Assembly: GCA_937910235.1 (NCBI GenBank) | Contig: CALENB010000192.1 | Coordinates: 1 to 57,661, forward strand | Length of the DNA: 57,661 nt | Reading direction: 5' to 3' | Origin: an uncultured Myxococcales bacterium | GTDB taxonomy: Bacteria > Myxococcota_A > UBA9042 | Part shown: piece after piece, positions 26,989 to 35,595 of the stretch | Layout: the number at the start of each line of letters is the position of its first letter | How positions within the stretch are numbered: position 1 is the first letter of the stretch | Notes under the pieces: model-generated | What the model was told of the DNA's origin: nothing | What the model saw: only the letters and a program-made list of their open reading frames with translations | The model's database searches: none | Program-made: the position numbers and the translations under genes

Positions 26989-28368
26989 ATGCAGCACCGT
27001 CTCGCCCCACTGATGCTCATCGCCCTCCTCGTGAGCTGTGGTGCCGCCGCGCCGAGCGGCGCGGCTGGCGTGACGCAAAAAAACGCCGAGAAACCGAAGT
27101 CCCGGGCGTCGCATCGGCGGGTCCGGGCGCTTACGCAGCGGCCCGCCGCACCTCGCCAGGCCGCGGCGGCCGACGACGGCGGCGGGCTACGCTCCGAGCT
27201 GCTCCATCTGCCGATCTACGACCCGTCCGGCCAAGCGATGCGCCCGTTTCACGCCGCGCTCGCCCGGGCTGCGGCCGGACGAGGTCAGGCCCGCATCGCG
27301 TTCTGGGGCGCGTCGCACACCGCCGCCGATCTCTGGACCGGCCACGTGCGCCGCGAGCTGCAGCTCGCCTATGGCGACGCTGGCCACGGCTACATGATGC
27401 CCGTGCGCTGGCACCTGGGGTTGCGCCACCAAGACGTCAACGTCAAGGCGTCGACGGGCTGGCAAGTCTCCCGCTACCGACAGGTCGACCCCGTGCCCGT
27501 TGGCGACTACGGCTATGGCGGCGTCGCCGTCTCCAGCGACGATCCCGAGCAGTGGATCACGTTCTCAACGTGCACCGACAACGTCTGCGGCCGAAAAGCG
27601 GAGGTCGTTGAGGTGTGGGTGCGCAATGAACCCAAGGGCGGCACGCTGCTGGTGACGATCGATGGCGTGACCCGCAAGCTCTCGACGCAGGGCAAGCGGC
27701 GCGCGGCGCAGGAGCATCGTTTCGAGCTGCCCGATGGCGCGCACACCGTGGATATCCGGCCCGCTGGCGATGGTCCGGTGTTGCTCTACGGCGTGGTGAT
27801 GCAGCGCAAGGTACCCGGGGTGATCCTCGACCAGATGGGGATTCCAGGCATGCGCGGCGAGATCGTGCTGCACTGGCGCGAGCAGAACTGGCGACGGCAC
27901 GTGCAGCGACGGGCGCCCGACCTGCTGGTCCTGGCCTACGGCACCAACGCCGTCGGTGACACCCATCGACCCATTCGTCAGTTCGTGGCGAATTGGCGGC
28001 GCGTGCTGCAGCGGCTCAAGCGTGCCGCGCCTGGGGCCTCATGCCTCCTGGTCGGACCTACCGATCGCCCCCACAAGGCCGACAGCCACGGCGTGCGGCG
28101 CCATCGGCAGCAGCAAGACCTGGTGATCGCCGCGCAGAAGCAAGTCGCGGCGGAGTTCGGTTGTGGCTTCTGGGACGCGGCGGCGGCGATGGGTGGTCGC
28201 GGCGGCATGCTGAGGTGGGTCGCCGCAGGGTTGGCGCGCGGCGATCATGTGCATCTCAGCCGCGAGGGCTACGCGCTCAAGGCGGAGCGCTTTCTGTGGG
28301 CGTTGCTGCAAGGCGTGCCGCCGCGAACGGCCCGCAGCGCTGCGGTTTCAGCGCCGGCGCTGCCCTAG
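26989..28368 (+). CDS. SGNH-hydrolase-like lipoprotein
   Basis: The 459-residue protein follows the previous gene by one base. Its signal ends in lipobox LVSC (Cys 17), so it should be a lipid-anchored envelope protein. A Lys/Arg/Ala-rich linker (about 20-60) precedes the SGNH domain: Ser at about 109 in FWGASHTAADLW, Asn at about 320 in AYGTNA, and Asp 419 with His 422 in DHVHLS. About 150 residues of beta-rich sequence sit between the first two blocks (GGTLLVTIDGVTRKL, HTVDIRPAGDGP), like a carbohydrate-binding insert. Its stop overlaps that of the convergent gene. Confidence 0.8.
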   Translation: MQHRLAPLMLIALLVSCGAAAPSGAAGVTQKNAEKPKSRASHRRVRALTQRPAAPRQAAAADDGGGLRSELLHLPIYDPSGQAMRPFHAALARAAAGRGQARIAFWGASHTAADLWTGHVRRELQLAYGDAGHGYMMPVRWHLGLRHQDVNVKASTGWQVSRYRQVDPVPVGDYGYGGVAVSSDDPEQWITFSTCTDNVCGRKAEVVEVWVRNEPKGGTLLVTIDGVTRKLSTQGKRRAAQEHRFELPDGAHTVDIRPAGDGPVLLYGVVMQRKVPGVILDQMGIPGMRGEIVLHWREQNWRRHVQRRAPDLLVLAYGTNAVGDTHRPIRQFVANWRRVLQRLKRAAPGASCLLVGPTDRPHKADSHGVRRHRQQQDLVIAAQKQVAAEFGCGFWDAAAAMGGRGGMLRWVAAGLARGDHVHLSREGYALKAERFLWALLQGVPPRTARSAAVSAPALP

Positions 28369-30077
28369 CGCGCGGTTTTGGCGGCGAGATAGGCGCGCAG
28401 ACCAGCCATCCAGGTGCCGTAGATCGCCTTGCCCAGCGTGCGCTGACCCAGCGGGGTCAGGTGGCCGTAGTCAGCCCAGCCCAGACCTTGCTTGACCCAC
28501 CGCCCCATGGCGCCGTCGCCCCCCATGAGCCCGCGGCTATCGAGGAAGGCGCACCCGGTCTTTTCGGCGACGCTGCGCTGCCAGGCGATCAGTCGAATGG
28601 TGTTGGGATCGCTGATGATCTTGCCGCGCTTCTTCTTGCCGTGGTCGGTCGGGCCGATGATGAGGCAGGCTTCGCGCGCGCCAAGTCGCAAGCGACCGAT
28701 CACGTTGACATAGCGATCGACGTAGCGCGCCTCCGTGATCTTGTCGCCGCGCGAGTTGCCGCCATAGTTGAACACGACCAGCGCCGCAGGCCGATGCTGC
28801 AGCTGGCCGGCCATGTGTGCCGCGTCACTGTTGAGCCAGCGCCGCGCGCGTGCGCCGACGACACCGAGGCTGTCGTACGTGATGCCCTCCGTGCGCTCAA
28901 GCGCGGCGCCGTACACACGGACGCGACCGCGGGTGACCCGCACCCGAATGTCGTGGGGGCCGTCCGGCAGGTCCCACGAGCGATAGGTGTCCCGACCACC
29001 ACCCACCAGCTTGATGACCTCGGTCTTGCCGTCGATCCGGACCTGGAGCGCGCCCGCGGCCACGCCGCGCCAGAACAGCTCGAAGCGATTCGCCCGCGCG
29101 CCCGACCCCGCCTTGGTGGTGCGCACACGGAAGCTGGCGCCGGCCCGACCGATCGCGGCGCCGCCCGCGTAGCCATAGGCGCCATCTCGCAGGCCGCCGC
29201 CGAGATAGTTCCGCACCTTCCACTGCTCGTTGGTGGTCCACCGCACGCCCTTGCGGCGGTACCACTGCGTGCGCGAGGCGGCGAGCAGATAGCCGTGACC
29301 GCCGTCGCCAAAACGGCGCTGCAACAACACCCGCAGCACGTGACTGATGCCGTCGTTGGCGAGGTGAGAATCGCCGTAGTGGCGGATGCGCACGTGTTTG
29401 CGTGTGCCGCGCGCGCGGGCCGCCAGCGCCTGCCAGAAGACACGCAGGCGCGCTGGATGTTCGAGCATCACGAGCGGTTTGCCGATCGTGGCGTCGCTAA
29501 TGCGCAGCGCCAGCGGCAAGGGCGGATCGGCGACGCCAACCTTCGGAGCTGTCGCCGGCGTCGCCTTCATCGGCGGCGCACCGTGTTCGCCTTGCGCGCC
29601 AGGGGCTGCCAGCGCGGCCGAGGCGGCGGGACCAACGGCCGCCTCAGCACGCCGTGCAGCCGGACGAGACCCAGACGCCGCGGGACCCGCTCGCGACCCT
29701 GCGGGGCCAGACCGCGCGGGGAGAGCGGCAGCCGGGCCCGTCGACAGGCTGGGATCGAGCGCCGCCAAGGCCGCCTCTTCCTCTTCGGCGCTGAGCTTCG
29801 CGGCGCCGCTCGTGCCGCCAGGCAGCGCGTTCTGCTCTGCGGTCGGCGGTTGCGTAAACGTCACCGCGCGCACGAGCGGGGAGGCGTCGAGCTGTCCAAA
29901 GTAGCGATACTCCTCCATGGCTGGATGGGCATACGGGATGAGCCAGAGCAGCGCGAAGACGGCGGCGACACCACCAAACTCACGCAGAGCGGGCCACGGA
30001 TCGCCCAGGATCACGGGCTTTTCAGCGTCCGTGTCGCTGGCGACGGGGGGCGTAGGCTCGAGCTGCGGGTCAGACAT
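28365..30077 (-). CDS. membrane-anchored SGNH-hydrolase-like protein
   Basis: 570 residues. A cytoplasmic N-terminus is followed by one membrane segment near 34-50, an Ala/Pro/Gly-rich spacer (about 85-170), then an SGNH domain. Ser is at about 237 in HYGDSHLAND, Asn at about 441 in FNYGGNS, and Asp 536 with His 539 in DYGHLT. A beta-rich insert between blocks resembles the one in the facing lipoprotein, so the two are probably distant paralogues. It follows the MBOAT gene by 80 bp on the same strand and is its likely periplasmic partner. Its stop shares a CTAG with the convergent gene. Confidence 0.82.
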   Translation of the reverse strand: MSDPQLEPTPPVASDTDAEKPVILGDPWPALREFGGVAAVFALLWLIPYAHPAMEEYRYFGQLDASPLVRAVTFTQPPTAEQNALPGGTSGAAKLSAEEEEAALAALDPSLSTGPAAALPARSGPAGSRAGPAASGSRPAARRAEAAVGPAASAALAAPGAQGEHGAPPMKATPATAPKVGVADPPLPLALRISDATIGKPLVMLEHPARLRVFWQALAARARGTRKHVRIRHYGDSHLANDGISHVLRVLLQRRFGDGGHGYLLAASRTQWYRRKGVRWTTNEQWKVRNYLGGGLRDGAYGYAGGAAIGRAGASFRVRTTKAGSGARANRFELFWRGVAAGALQVRIDGKTEVIKLVGGGRDTYRSWDLPDGPHDIRVRVTRGRVRVYGAALERTEGITYDSLGVVGARARRWLNSDAAHMAGQLQHRPAALVVFNYGGNSRGDKITEARYVDRYVNVIGRLRLGAREACLIIGPTDHGKKKRGKIISDPNTIRLIAWQRSVAEKTGCAFLDSRGLMGGDGAMGRWVKQGLGWADYGHLTPLGQRTLGKAIYGTWMAGLRAYLAAKTAR

Positions 30078-30157
30078 CGGTGCGGGGTCTCTGGGTGAGG
30101 GGGACGGGATTCGGCGGGGCTACGGCGACGGAGAGGAGGGTAGGTCAGCACGCGTGG

Positions 30158-31624
30158 TCAGAACTGGAAGTAGATGAAGGGCACCACGTCCGTCTCGGCG
30201 ACGGTGGCGACGGCGGCGGCGAGCGCGGCGAGCGCGACACCCTTCGCGGCGACGGGCCATTTGGTGAAGATCCCGGCCAGCTGGTCGACCCAGCGACGCG
30301 GGGTCCAGTGGATGCCATAGGCCACGCCAAGCATGACCCAGACGCCCGTGTCGATGCGGGCCAGCCCCCAGCCGTTGGTCAGCAGGTGCGTGGCGTAGGC
30401 GGCAGCCTCGGTGAAACCGGGCGCGCGGAAGAGGATGCGCAGGATCACGACGAAGTGGAACGTCAGCGCCACTTTCCACAGGATCTGGTGCCACGGTTGG
30501 TCGAACTCGTTGACCCGCCGGCCGTTTCTTCGCACCAGCGTCCGGTTGACGCTGATGGCGAGGCCATGGATCGCGCCGTAGACTACGAACGTCCAGTTCG
30601 CGCCGTGCCAGAGCCCGATCAGGATGAGGGTGATCAGCGTGTTGCGATGGGCCATCCAGACCGATCCACGAGAGCCGCCGAGGGGAAAAAACACGTAGTG
30701 GCGCAACCAGCCAGCCAGGGTGATGTGCCAGCGGCGCCAGAAACCGGCGACGGTGGTGGCGGCGTAGGGGCGGTCGAAGTTCTCGGGCAGCTTGTAGCCG
30801 AGCAGCTGGGCCGTGCCGATCGCGACGTCGGTGTACCCGGAGAAGTCACAGTAGATCTGCATTGTGTACGCGTACAGCGCGATCAGCAGCTCGGGTGAGG
30901 AGAACAGATTTGGGTTGGAGAAGGCGCGATCGACGAGGTTCACGGCGAGAAAGTCGGCGACGACGACCTTCTTCACCAAGCCGCGCGCGATTCGAAACAG
31001 CGCCGCGCCGACCTGATCGTGGTTGAGCGACACGCCGCGCTGAAACTGGGGCAGCAGATCCGCCGCGCGCACGATGGGCCCCGCCACCAGCTGAGGGAAG
31101 AAGCTGACGAAGAGCGCGAACTTGAGCAGGCTCTTCTCGGCGGGGATCTGTTTTCGATACACGTCGACCGTGTAGCTCATGGTCTGAAATGTATAGAAGC
31201 TGATACCGACGGGCAGCACGATGTCGTAAAGCGGGATCGCGAGGTCGCCGCCCAGGCCGGTGACCACGCCGGACACCGATTGGAGAAAGAAGTTGGTGTA
31301 CTTGAAGTAGCCGAGCAGCCCGAGGTTCATGGCCAAGCTGGCGAGCAGCAGACCTTTGCGCTTGCCGACCCGCGCGTCCGGCGTCGCTTCGATGCGCTGC
31401 GCGACCCAGAAGTCGACCAGCGTGGAGGCGAGGATGAGCGCGATGAAACGCGGATTCCACGCCATGTAGAACAGGTACGACGCCACCAAGAGGAAGGCGA
31501 AGCGAAGCGTCCTCGCCGCCGCGGCGACGGGATCGGAGGCGCCCCGCGCGGCGGATCCAATCGCCCACGACCCGAACACGGTGACGACGAGGAAGACTAG
31601 AAATAGGAGGCTGTTGAAGAGCAC
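30158..31624 (-). CDS. MBOAT-family O-acyltransferase (AlgI/DltB-like)
   Basis: A polytopic membrane protein of 488 residues that should move acyl groups across the membrane onto a surface polymer. The invariant histidine is at about 340 in IGLWHGANW; upstream are FFPQLVAGPIVRA, DFSGYTDVAIG and NFDRPY, all typical of AlgI-like members. The GTG at 31624 is preferred: it gives the family N-terminus (V/M-LFNSLLFLVF) and has GAGG about seven bases before it. A TTG four codons upstream falls inside that ribosome site. In alginate and similar systems the MBOAT works with SGNH-fold partners, and three are encoded next to it. Confidence 0.92.
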   Translation of the reverse strand: MLFNSLLFLVFLVVTVFGSWAIGSAARGASDPVAAAARTLRFAFLLVASYLFYMAWNPRFIALILASTLVDFWVAQRIEATPDARVGKRKGLLLASLAMNLGLLGYFKYTNFFLQSVSGVVTGLGGDLAIPLYDIVLPVGISFYTFQTMSYTVDVYRKQIPAEKSLLKFALFVSFFPQLVAGPIVRAADLLPQFQRGVSLNHDQVGAALFRIARGLVKKVVVADFLAVNLVDRAFSNPNLFSSPELLIALYAYTMQIYCDFSGYTDVAIGTAQLLGYKLPENFDRPYAATTVAGFWRRWHITLAGWLRHYVFFPLGGSRGSVWMAHRNTLITLILIGLWHGANWTFVVYGAIHGLAISVNRTLVRRNGRRVNEFDQPWHQILWKVALTFHFVVILRILFRAPGFTEAAAYATHLLTNGWGLARIDTGVWVMLGVAYGIHWTPRRWVDQLAGIFTKWPVAAKGVALAALAAAVATVAETDVVPFIYFQF

Positions 31625-31768
31625 GGTCGCCCTCAAGACGCGGTCTTCGCCGCTTCAGGGATGAAGCCTTGCGCCGGTGTTCGCGCCCTGTCGGCACAAA
31701 CGCAGGGGCAAGGGGGGGGGAGGCCAAGCGGCGGCGGCCAGAGGAGGGCGCTGAGGGCGAGCTCAGGG

Positions 31769-32287
31769 CTACTCGGTCGGCGTCACCACCCAGCGATACA
31801 TGGCAGCGCGCACCTCAGCCCACGCTTCGTCGTCCATTCGTAAGCGCACAAACTTGACATAGAGCCCGTCGAGAATGGCTTCGAGGCGGTCGAAGAGGGC
31901 CAGACGCTCGTCGAGGCGCTCGTCGTCCACGCTCGTCAGCACAGTCGGCAACTTGGCGGCGCCAAAGGTGAACGTCTCGGCAGAGAAAGACACCTCATAG
32001 TGCTGCTCGCCATGGTCGACCAGGATCCGCGTCTTCGCCACTTTCTTGCCGGTTCTAAGGGCCGTTCGCGCTTCTTCAGCCTGCGTCGGCGCGTCGGATT
32101 TGACGGTGTTGCCGTCCGCGCCCAGCCCCGGGGCCTCCAGCACCAAGCTCTGACCGAAATCGACCGCGACCGCGCCGATGTTCTCAAGCTCGATGTGCGT
32201 GCTGTTGCGCTCCGACTCGAACCACAGCCAAGTCAAGAACTCGCGGCCAAGCCAGCTGGTGCGATCGGCGTTGTCATTGGCGCTCAT
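31769..32287 (-). CDS. RdgC-like protein, C-terminal half
   Basis: 172 residues, from an ATG with GGAG seven bases upstream (the frame is open further up). It starts with SWLGREFLTWLWFESE and continues with a beta-rich domain containing ALRTGKKVAKTRILVDHG and FGAAKLPTVL, a pattern I associate with the C-terminal part of the recombination-associated protein RdgC. It lies 34 bp after a gene resembling the RdgC N-terminal part. RdgC binds duplex DNA as a ring-shaped dimer and limits RecA. Assignment is by motif memory, so moderate. Confidence 0.6.
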   Translation of the reverse strand: MSANDNADRTSWLGREFLTWLWFESERNSTHIELENIGAVAVDFGQSLVLEAPGLGADGNTVKSDAPTQAEEARTALRTGKKVAKTRILVDHGEQHYEVSFSAETFTFGAAKLPTVLTSVDDERLDERLALFDRLEAILDGLYVKFVRLRMDDEAWAEVRAAMYRWVVTPTE

Positions 32288-32321
32288 TTGGGGCTCCGTT
32301 GCAGATGCGTGTGACCGACGT

Positions 32322-32951
32322 TCAACGACCGGCGAGGTGAAAACGCTCGGATTCGAGGGACTCGAGGCGCTCAAGGTCTTCTTCGCTCATGCCACGCAAC
32401 CACAGCACCGTGATCGCGCCGACGGGGCGCAGCGACAGCGAAAACGTCTTCTCAAAGAGCTCAACAAACGTACCTGCGATGGTCTTTGAGGTCGAGAACA
32501 GGCGCAGCTCGCCCGATCCGATGTTCCAGGCGGCCTCGATCAACTGCATGCGGGCGAGGCTGCGGACTCTCAGGTCCTTCTTCACCTCCACCTTGATCTG
32601 GTCACGCTCGGTCTTGGTGAACTTGTCGCGCTGCAGCTTCTTCATCCGGTCCTTTTCGACGGCGATGAGGTGGGCCTTGAGCGTCACGGCGGGGATCTTG
32701 AGCGTGTCGATGCGCATGCGCAGCACGACGACGCCGCTGGACTCGATCACCTCAGCGGGCACCCACGAGCTCTCGAATGCGTCGTCGAAACGCACCCAGC
32801 CGGCGGACATGTCCTCCTCGCTGTGGGGCTGAATCTCCCGGAATCCGTTGGCCTCAAGCGCGTCGGCCCACGTCTGCTCGACGGCCTCTTCGGGCAGCTC
32901 GCCCAAGGTGACAAAGCGGCTGTAGCTAGCAGAACCGTTGAGTAAGCCCAT
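32322..32951 (-). CDS. RdgC-like protein, N-terminal half
   Basis: 209 residues from an ATG with GGAGG six bases upstream. The order of segments follows RdgC: GWVRFDDAFESSWV, VVVLRMRIDTLKIPAVTLKAHL, a basic helix EKDRMKKLQRDKFTKTERDQ, then RSLARMQLIEAAW and a strand-helix pair ending TFSLSLRPVG. E. coli RdgC is about 300 residues in one chain; here the frame stops and the next gene continues the theme. Both genes have their own ribosome sites, which argues for a stable two-subunit form rather than a fresh frameshift. Confidence 0.65.
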   Translation of the reverse strand: MGLLNGSASYSRFVTLGELPEEAVEQTWADALEANGFREIQPHSEEDMSAGWVRFDDAFESSWVPAEVIESSGVVVLRMRIDTLKIPAVTLKAHLIAVEKDRMKKLQRDKFTKTERDQIKVEVKKDLRVRSLARMQLIEAAWNIGSGELRLFSTSKTIAGTFVELFEKTFSLSLRPVGAITVLWLRGMSEEDLERLESLESERFHLAGR

Positions 32952-33067
32952 GGCGACCTCCTGAGGCTGCGGCGGCAGCGCGGCTGGCATAGTCGACGAG
33001 ACCAGGGATTGCAATGCGGACGAGGAGATGAGCGGCGGACGCACCTCGACGTGTCCGACGGGCCGAA

Positions 33068-33976
33068 CTACGCGCCCGAGATATCGGGCAGCGCGCGCTT
33101 GCCGCTGCGGCGCGCGGCGAGAAACGCGTCGATCTGGCGCCAGAGCGCGGCGCGCACGACGTCCCGCTCCTGAAAGAGCTCATGGCGGGCGTTCGGGATC
33201 TGCACGAAGGTGCCGCGTGGCAGCCGCGCAGCAAACGCGCGGATCGCCGCCGGTGGCACGAGGGAGTCGAGGGCGGGGGCGACCAGCACACACGGCGTCT
33301 GGATCCGTTCAGCAAATCCGGGCGCGCAGACCAACGCGAGCGAGTTCAGGGCTGCGCGCAACCAAGCGATCGTCGCGCCGCCGGTGATCAAGTCCGGCTG
33401 GGCGTCGAGCAGCGCGAGGTAGCGTTCGAACCTGTCGCGGTCCTGGGTCAGCGCGTTGCCTTCGAAGACCCGGCCTGCCGCCTCGGAGCTGCCCGGAACA
33501 AACCGCTCGCCTTGACCGAACGCGACGAGGAGCTCGGCCCCGATCCGCACCAGCGGCAGCGGCGCAGGCAGGGTGATCCCGAGCATGGGCGCCGACAGGA
33601 CGAGCGCGCCGAAGCGACCAGGGTGGTCGTGCGCCGAGCGCAGCGCGATGTGGGCGCCCATCGAGTGCGCGAAGACGACGGGGCGGTCGAGGCTGAGGTG
33701 CGTGGCGAAGGCGTCCAGATCCTGCACATACCGCTCAAAAGTTCGAATGTACCCGCGCCGAGGTCGCCGGCCGACTGGCGTCGATCCGCCCTGGCCTCGC
33801 CAGTTCAACGCCCACACCGCAAAGCCACGATCGTGGAGCGCGGCGGCGACCTCGTCGTATTTGTCCGTGGGCTCTCCGCGACCGGGCAGGAGCAGCGCGG
33901 GCGCGCCACCGACCAAGGGCCAGCGCTGATAACGCAAACGCGCGCCGTCGCTCGTCTCAAACCAATCCGTCTGCAC
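33068..33976 (-). CDS. alpha/beta hydrolase (lysophospholipase-like)
   Basis: A serine hydrolase of about 302 residues. It shows LLPGRGEPTDKY (oxyanion region), WALNWRGQGGS, the nucleophile elbow AHSMG (Ser about 105; Ala replaces the first Gly), a candidate acid in APALDSLVP, and the catalytic His in NARHELF. The pattern resembles monoacylglycerol lipases and lysophospholipase L2 (PldB). The start is uncertain: I chose GTG at 33976, preceded by GGGGGAT, but a GTG 14 codons upstream (34018) is also open. No signal peptide is seen, so it is probably cytosolic. Confidence 0.85.
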   Translation of the reverse strand: MQTDWFETSDGARLRYQRWPLVGGAPALLLPGRGEPTDKYDEVAAALHDRGFAVWALNWRGQGGSTPVGRRPRRGYIRTFERYVQDLDAFATHLSLDRPVVFAHSMGAHIALRSAHDHPGRFGALVLSAPMLGITLPAPLPLVRIGAELLVAFGQGERFVPGSSEAAGRVFEGNALTQDRDRFERYLALLDAQPDLITGGATIAWLRAALNSLALVCAPGFAERIQTPCVLVAPALDSLVPPAAIRAFAARLPRGTFVQIPNARHELFQERDVVRAALWRQIDAFLAARRSGKRALPDISGA

Positions 33977-34128
33977 GCCATCCCCCGTTTGCAGCCGAGC
34001 CGCCGGCAGGCCGCCCACACGCCACCGACACGGCCGTGGGACGCGACGTGCGCCCGCTCACGCACTATGGTGCCCGACGTCCGTGCGGCCTCAAGTAACT
34101 CTCCCGGTGGCGGGGCGACGGGACCGGC

Positions 34129-34157
34129 TTGTGTGAGGCGGAACGTGCCCCTACACT
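34129..34157 (+). promoter_or_regulatory. candidate promoter for the UDP-sugar dehydrogenase operon
   Basis: TTGTGT and TACACT are separated by 17 bp, about 115 bases before the ATG at 34272. Nothing coding is evident in 33977-34271. Confidence 0.45.
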
Positions 34158-34271
34158 CCGCCGCCACTGGGGGTCCACGCGGAAATGACCCTCGCCCAGA
34201 GACCGCGCAACGAATCGCCGTGGCCGCGGCAGCCGCAGCGACGCCGCCAACCCGAGCTGAGAGACAAGATT

Positions 34272-35573
34272 ATGAGCCTGAAAGACCGAATCGCCTCCAA
34301 GCAAGCCCACGTCGCCGTCGTCGGACTTGGCTACGTTGGGCTGCCGCTGGCCGTCCGGATCGCCGAGGTTGGGCTGCGCACCTACGGCATTGACATCAAT
34401 GGTCCGCGTGTCGCCCGCATCAACGACGGCATCAGCGACATCGGCGACGTCGACAGCGCCGACTTGGCCCCGCTGGTCTCGGCCGGCCTGCTGAGCGCGC
34501 ACACCGACTTCAGCGTGATCGCCCAGGCTGACGCGGTGATCATCTGCGTGCCGACCCCGCTTGGAAAGACCAAGGATCCGGACATCTCCTTCATCGTGAA
34601 GGCCACTGAGGCGGTGTCGCCCCACATCAAGCAGGGTCAGCTCTTTGTGCTCGAGTCGACCACGTACCCCGGTTTCACGACCGAGGTGCTGGCCCCCATG
34701 CTCGAGCAAGAGAGCGGCCTGACCGCGGGGGTGGACTTCCACGTCGCCTTCTCGCCCGAGCGCATCGACCCAGGTAACGAGAAGTACGGCGTCCGCAACA
34801 CGACCAAGATCGTCGGCGCGATGACGGAGGCCGGCGGCGAGGCCGTGCAGGCGCTCTACAACGCGTTCATCGACACCGTCATGATCGTCTCAAGCCCGAA
34901 CGCGGCCGAGATGGTGAAGTTGCTCGAGAACACGTTTCGGGCCGTCAACATCGGCCTCGTCAACGAGCTCGCGGTGATGTGCAACAAGCTCGGCCTCAAC
35001 ACCTGGGAGGTCATCGACGCCGCGGCGACCAAACCGTTCGGCTTCATGCCGTTCTACCCAGGCCCGGGCTTGGGTGGTCACTGCATCCCGATCGATCCGC
35101 TCTACCTGAGCTGGAAGCTGCGCAGCCTCAACTATCAGGCCCGTTTTATCGAGCTGGCCGACAACATCAACACCGGCATGCCGGCCTACGTGGTGCGGTT
35201 GGTGCAAGACGCGCTGAACGACGTCTGCAAGGCGACCAAGGGCGCGCGGCTGCTGGTGCTGGGTGTGGCGTACAAGAACGATATCGATGACTACCGCGAG
35301 TCACCTGCCATCGACATCATCGATCTGCTCAAGGGCAAAGGCGCCAAGGTCGACTTCTACGATCCCTACGTGCCGTCGTACATCGAAGAGGGGGTCGCGC
35401 ACCACGGCATCCCCGATCTGGCGGAGCTGGAGAGCTACGACGCGGTTGTGCTCACCACGCACCACAAGGTTTTTGACTACGCCGAGGTGGTGCGCCGCGC
35501 CCAGCTGGTCGTCGACACCCGCAACGCGACGCGTGGGCTGACGGAAGGCCGCGAGAAGATCACGCTGCTGTAG
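34272..35573 (+). CDS. nucleotide sugar dehydrogenase (UDP-HexNAc 6-dehydrogenase, WbpA/TviB-like)
   Basis: 433 residues. A Rossmann motif VVGLGYVGLPLA (about 16-27) is followed by CVPTPLGKTKDPD, the STTYPGFT segment, AFSPERIDPGNE, and the catalytic cysteine at 271 in GPGLGGHCIPIDPLYLSWK. That last motif is typical of enzymes oxidising UDP-GlcNAc or UDP-ManNAc to the uronic acid, in contrast to the FPKD form of ugd elsewhere in this window. The ATG at 34272 directly precedes the fold; the upstream open frame is probably not translated. It heads a three-gene run with a membrane protein and a kinase. Product: precursor for a surface polysaccharide. Confidence 0.9.
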   Translation: MSLKDRIASKQAHVAVVGLGYVGLPLAVRIAEVGLRTYGIDINGPRVARINDGISDIGDVDSADLAPLVSAGLLSAHTDFSVIAQADAVIICVPTPLGKTKDPDISFIVKATEAVSPHIKQGQLFVLESTTYPGFTTEVLAPMLEQESGLTAGVDFHVAFSPERIDPGNEKYGVRNTTKIVGAMTEAGGEAVQALYNAFIDTVMIVSSPNAAEMVKLLENTFRAVNIGLVNELAVMCNKLGLNTWEVIDAAATKPFGFMPFYPGPGLGGHCIPIDPLYLSWKLRSLNYQARFIELADNINTGMPAYVVRLVQDALNDVCKATKGARLLVLGVAYKNDIDDYRESPAIDIIDLLKGKGAKVDFYDPYVPSYIEEGVAHHGIPDLAELESYDAVVLTTHHKVFDYAEVVRRAQLVVDTRNATRGLTEGREKITLL

Positions 35574-35595
35574 CCTCAGCCCAAACAACAACCCT

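Noticed and set aside
27993-30098. 701-residue plus-strand frame across the two SGNH genes
   Set aside because: It covers parts of two well-supported genes, has no recognisable domain, and reflects the bias for G/C at third codon positions.
16398-35573. The two nucleotide-sugar dehydrogenases as duplicates of one gene
   Set aside because: Their active-site motifs differ (GGSCFPKD versus GGHCIPIDP), which marks different substrates.
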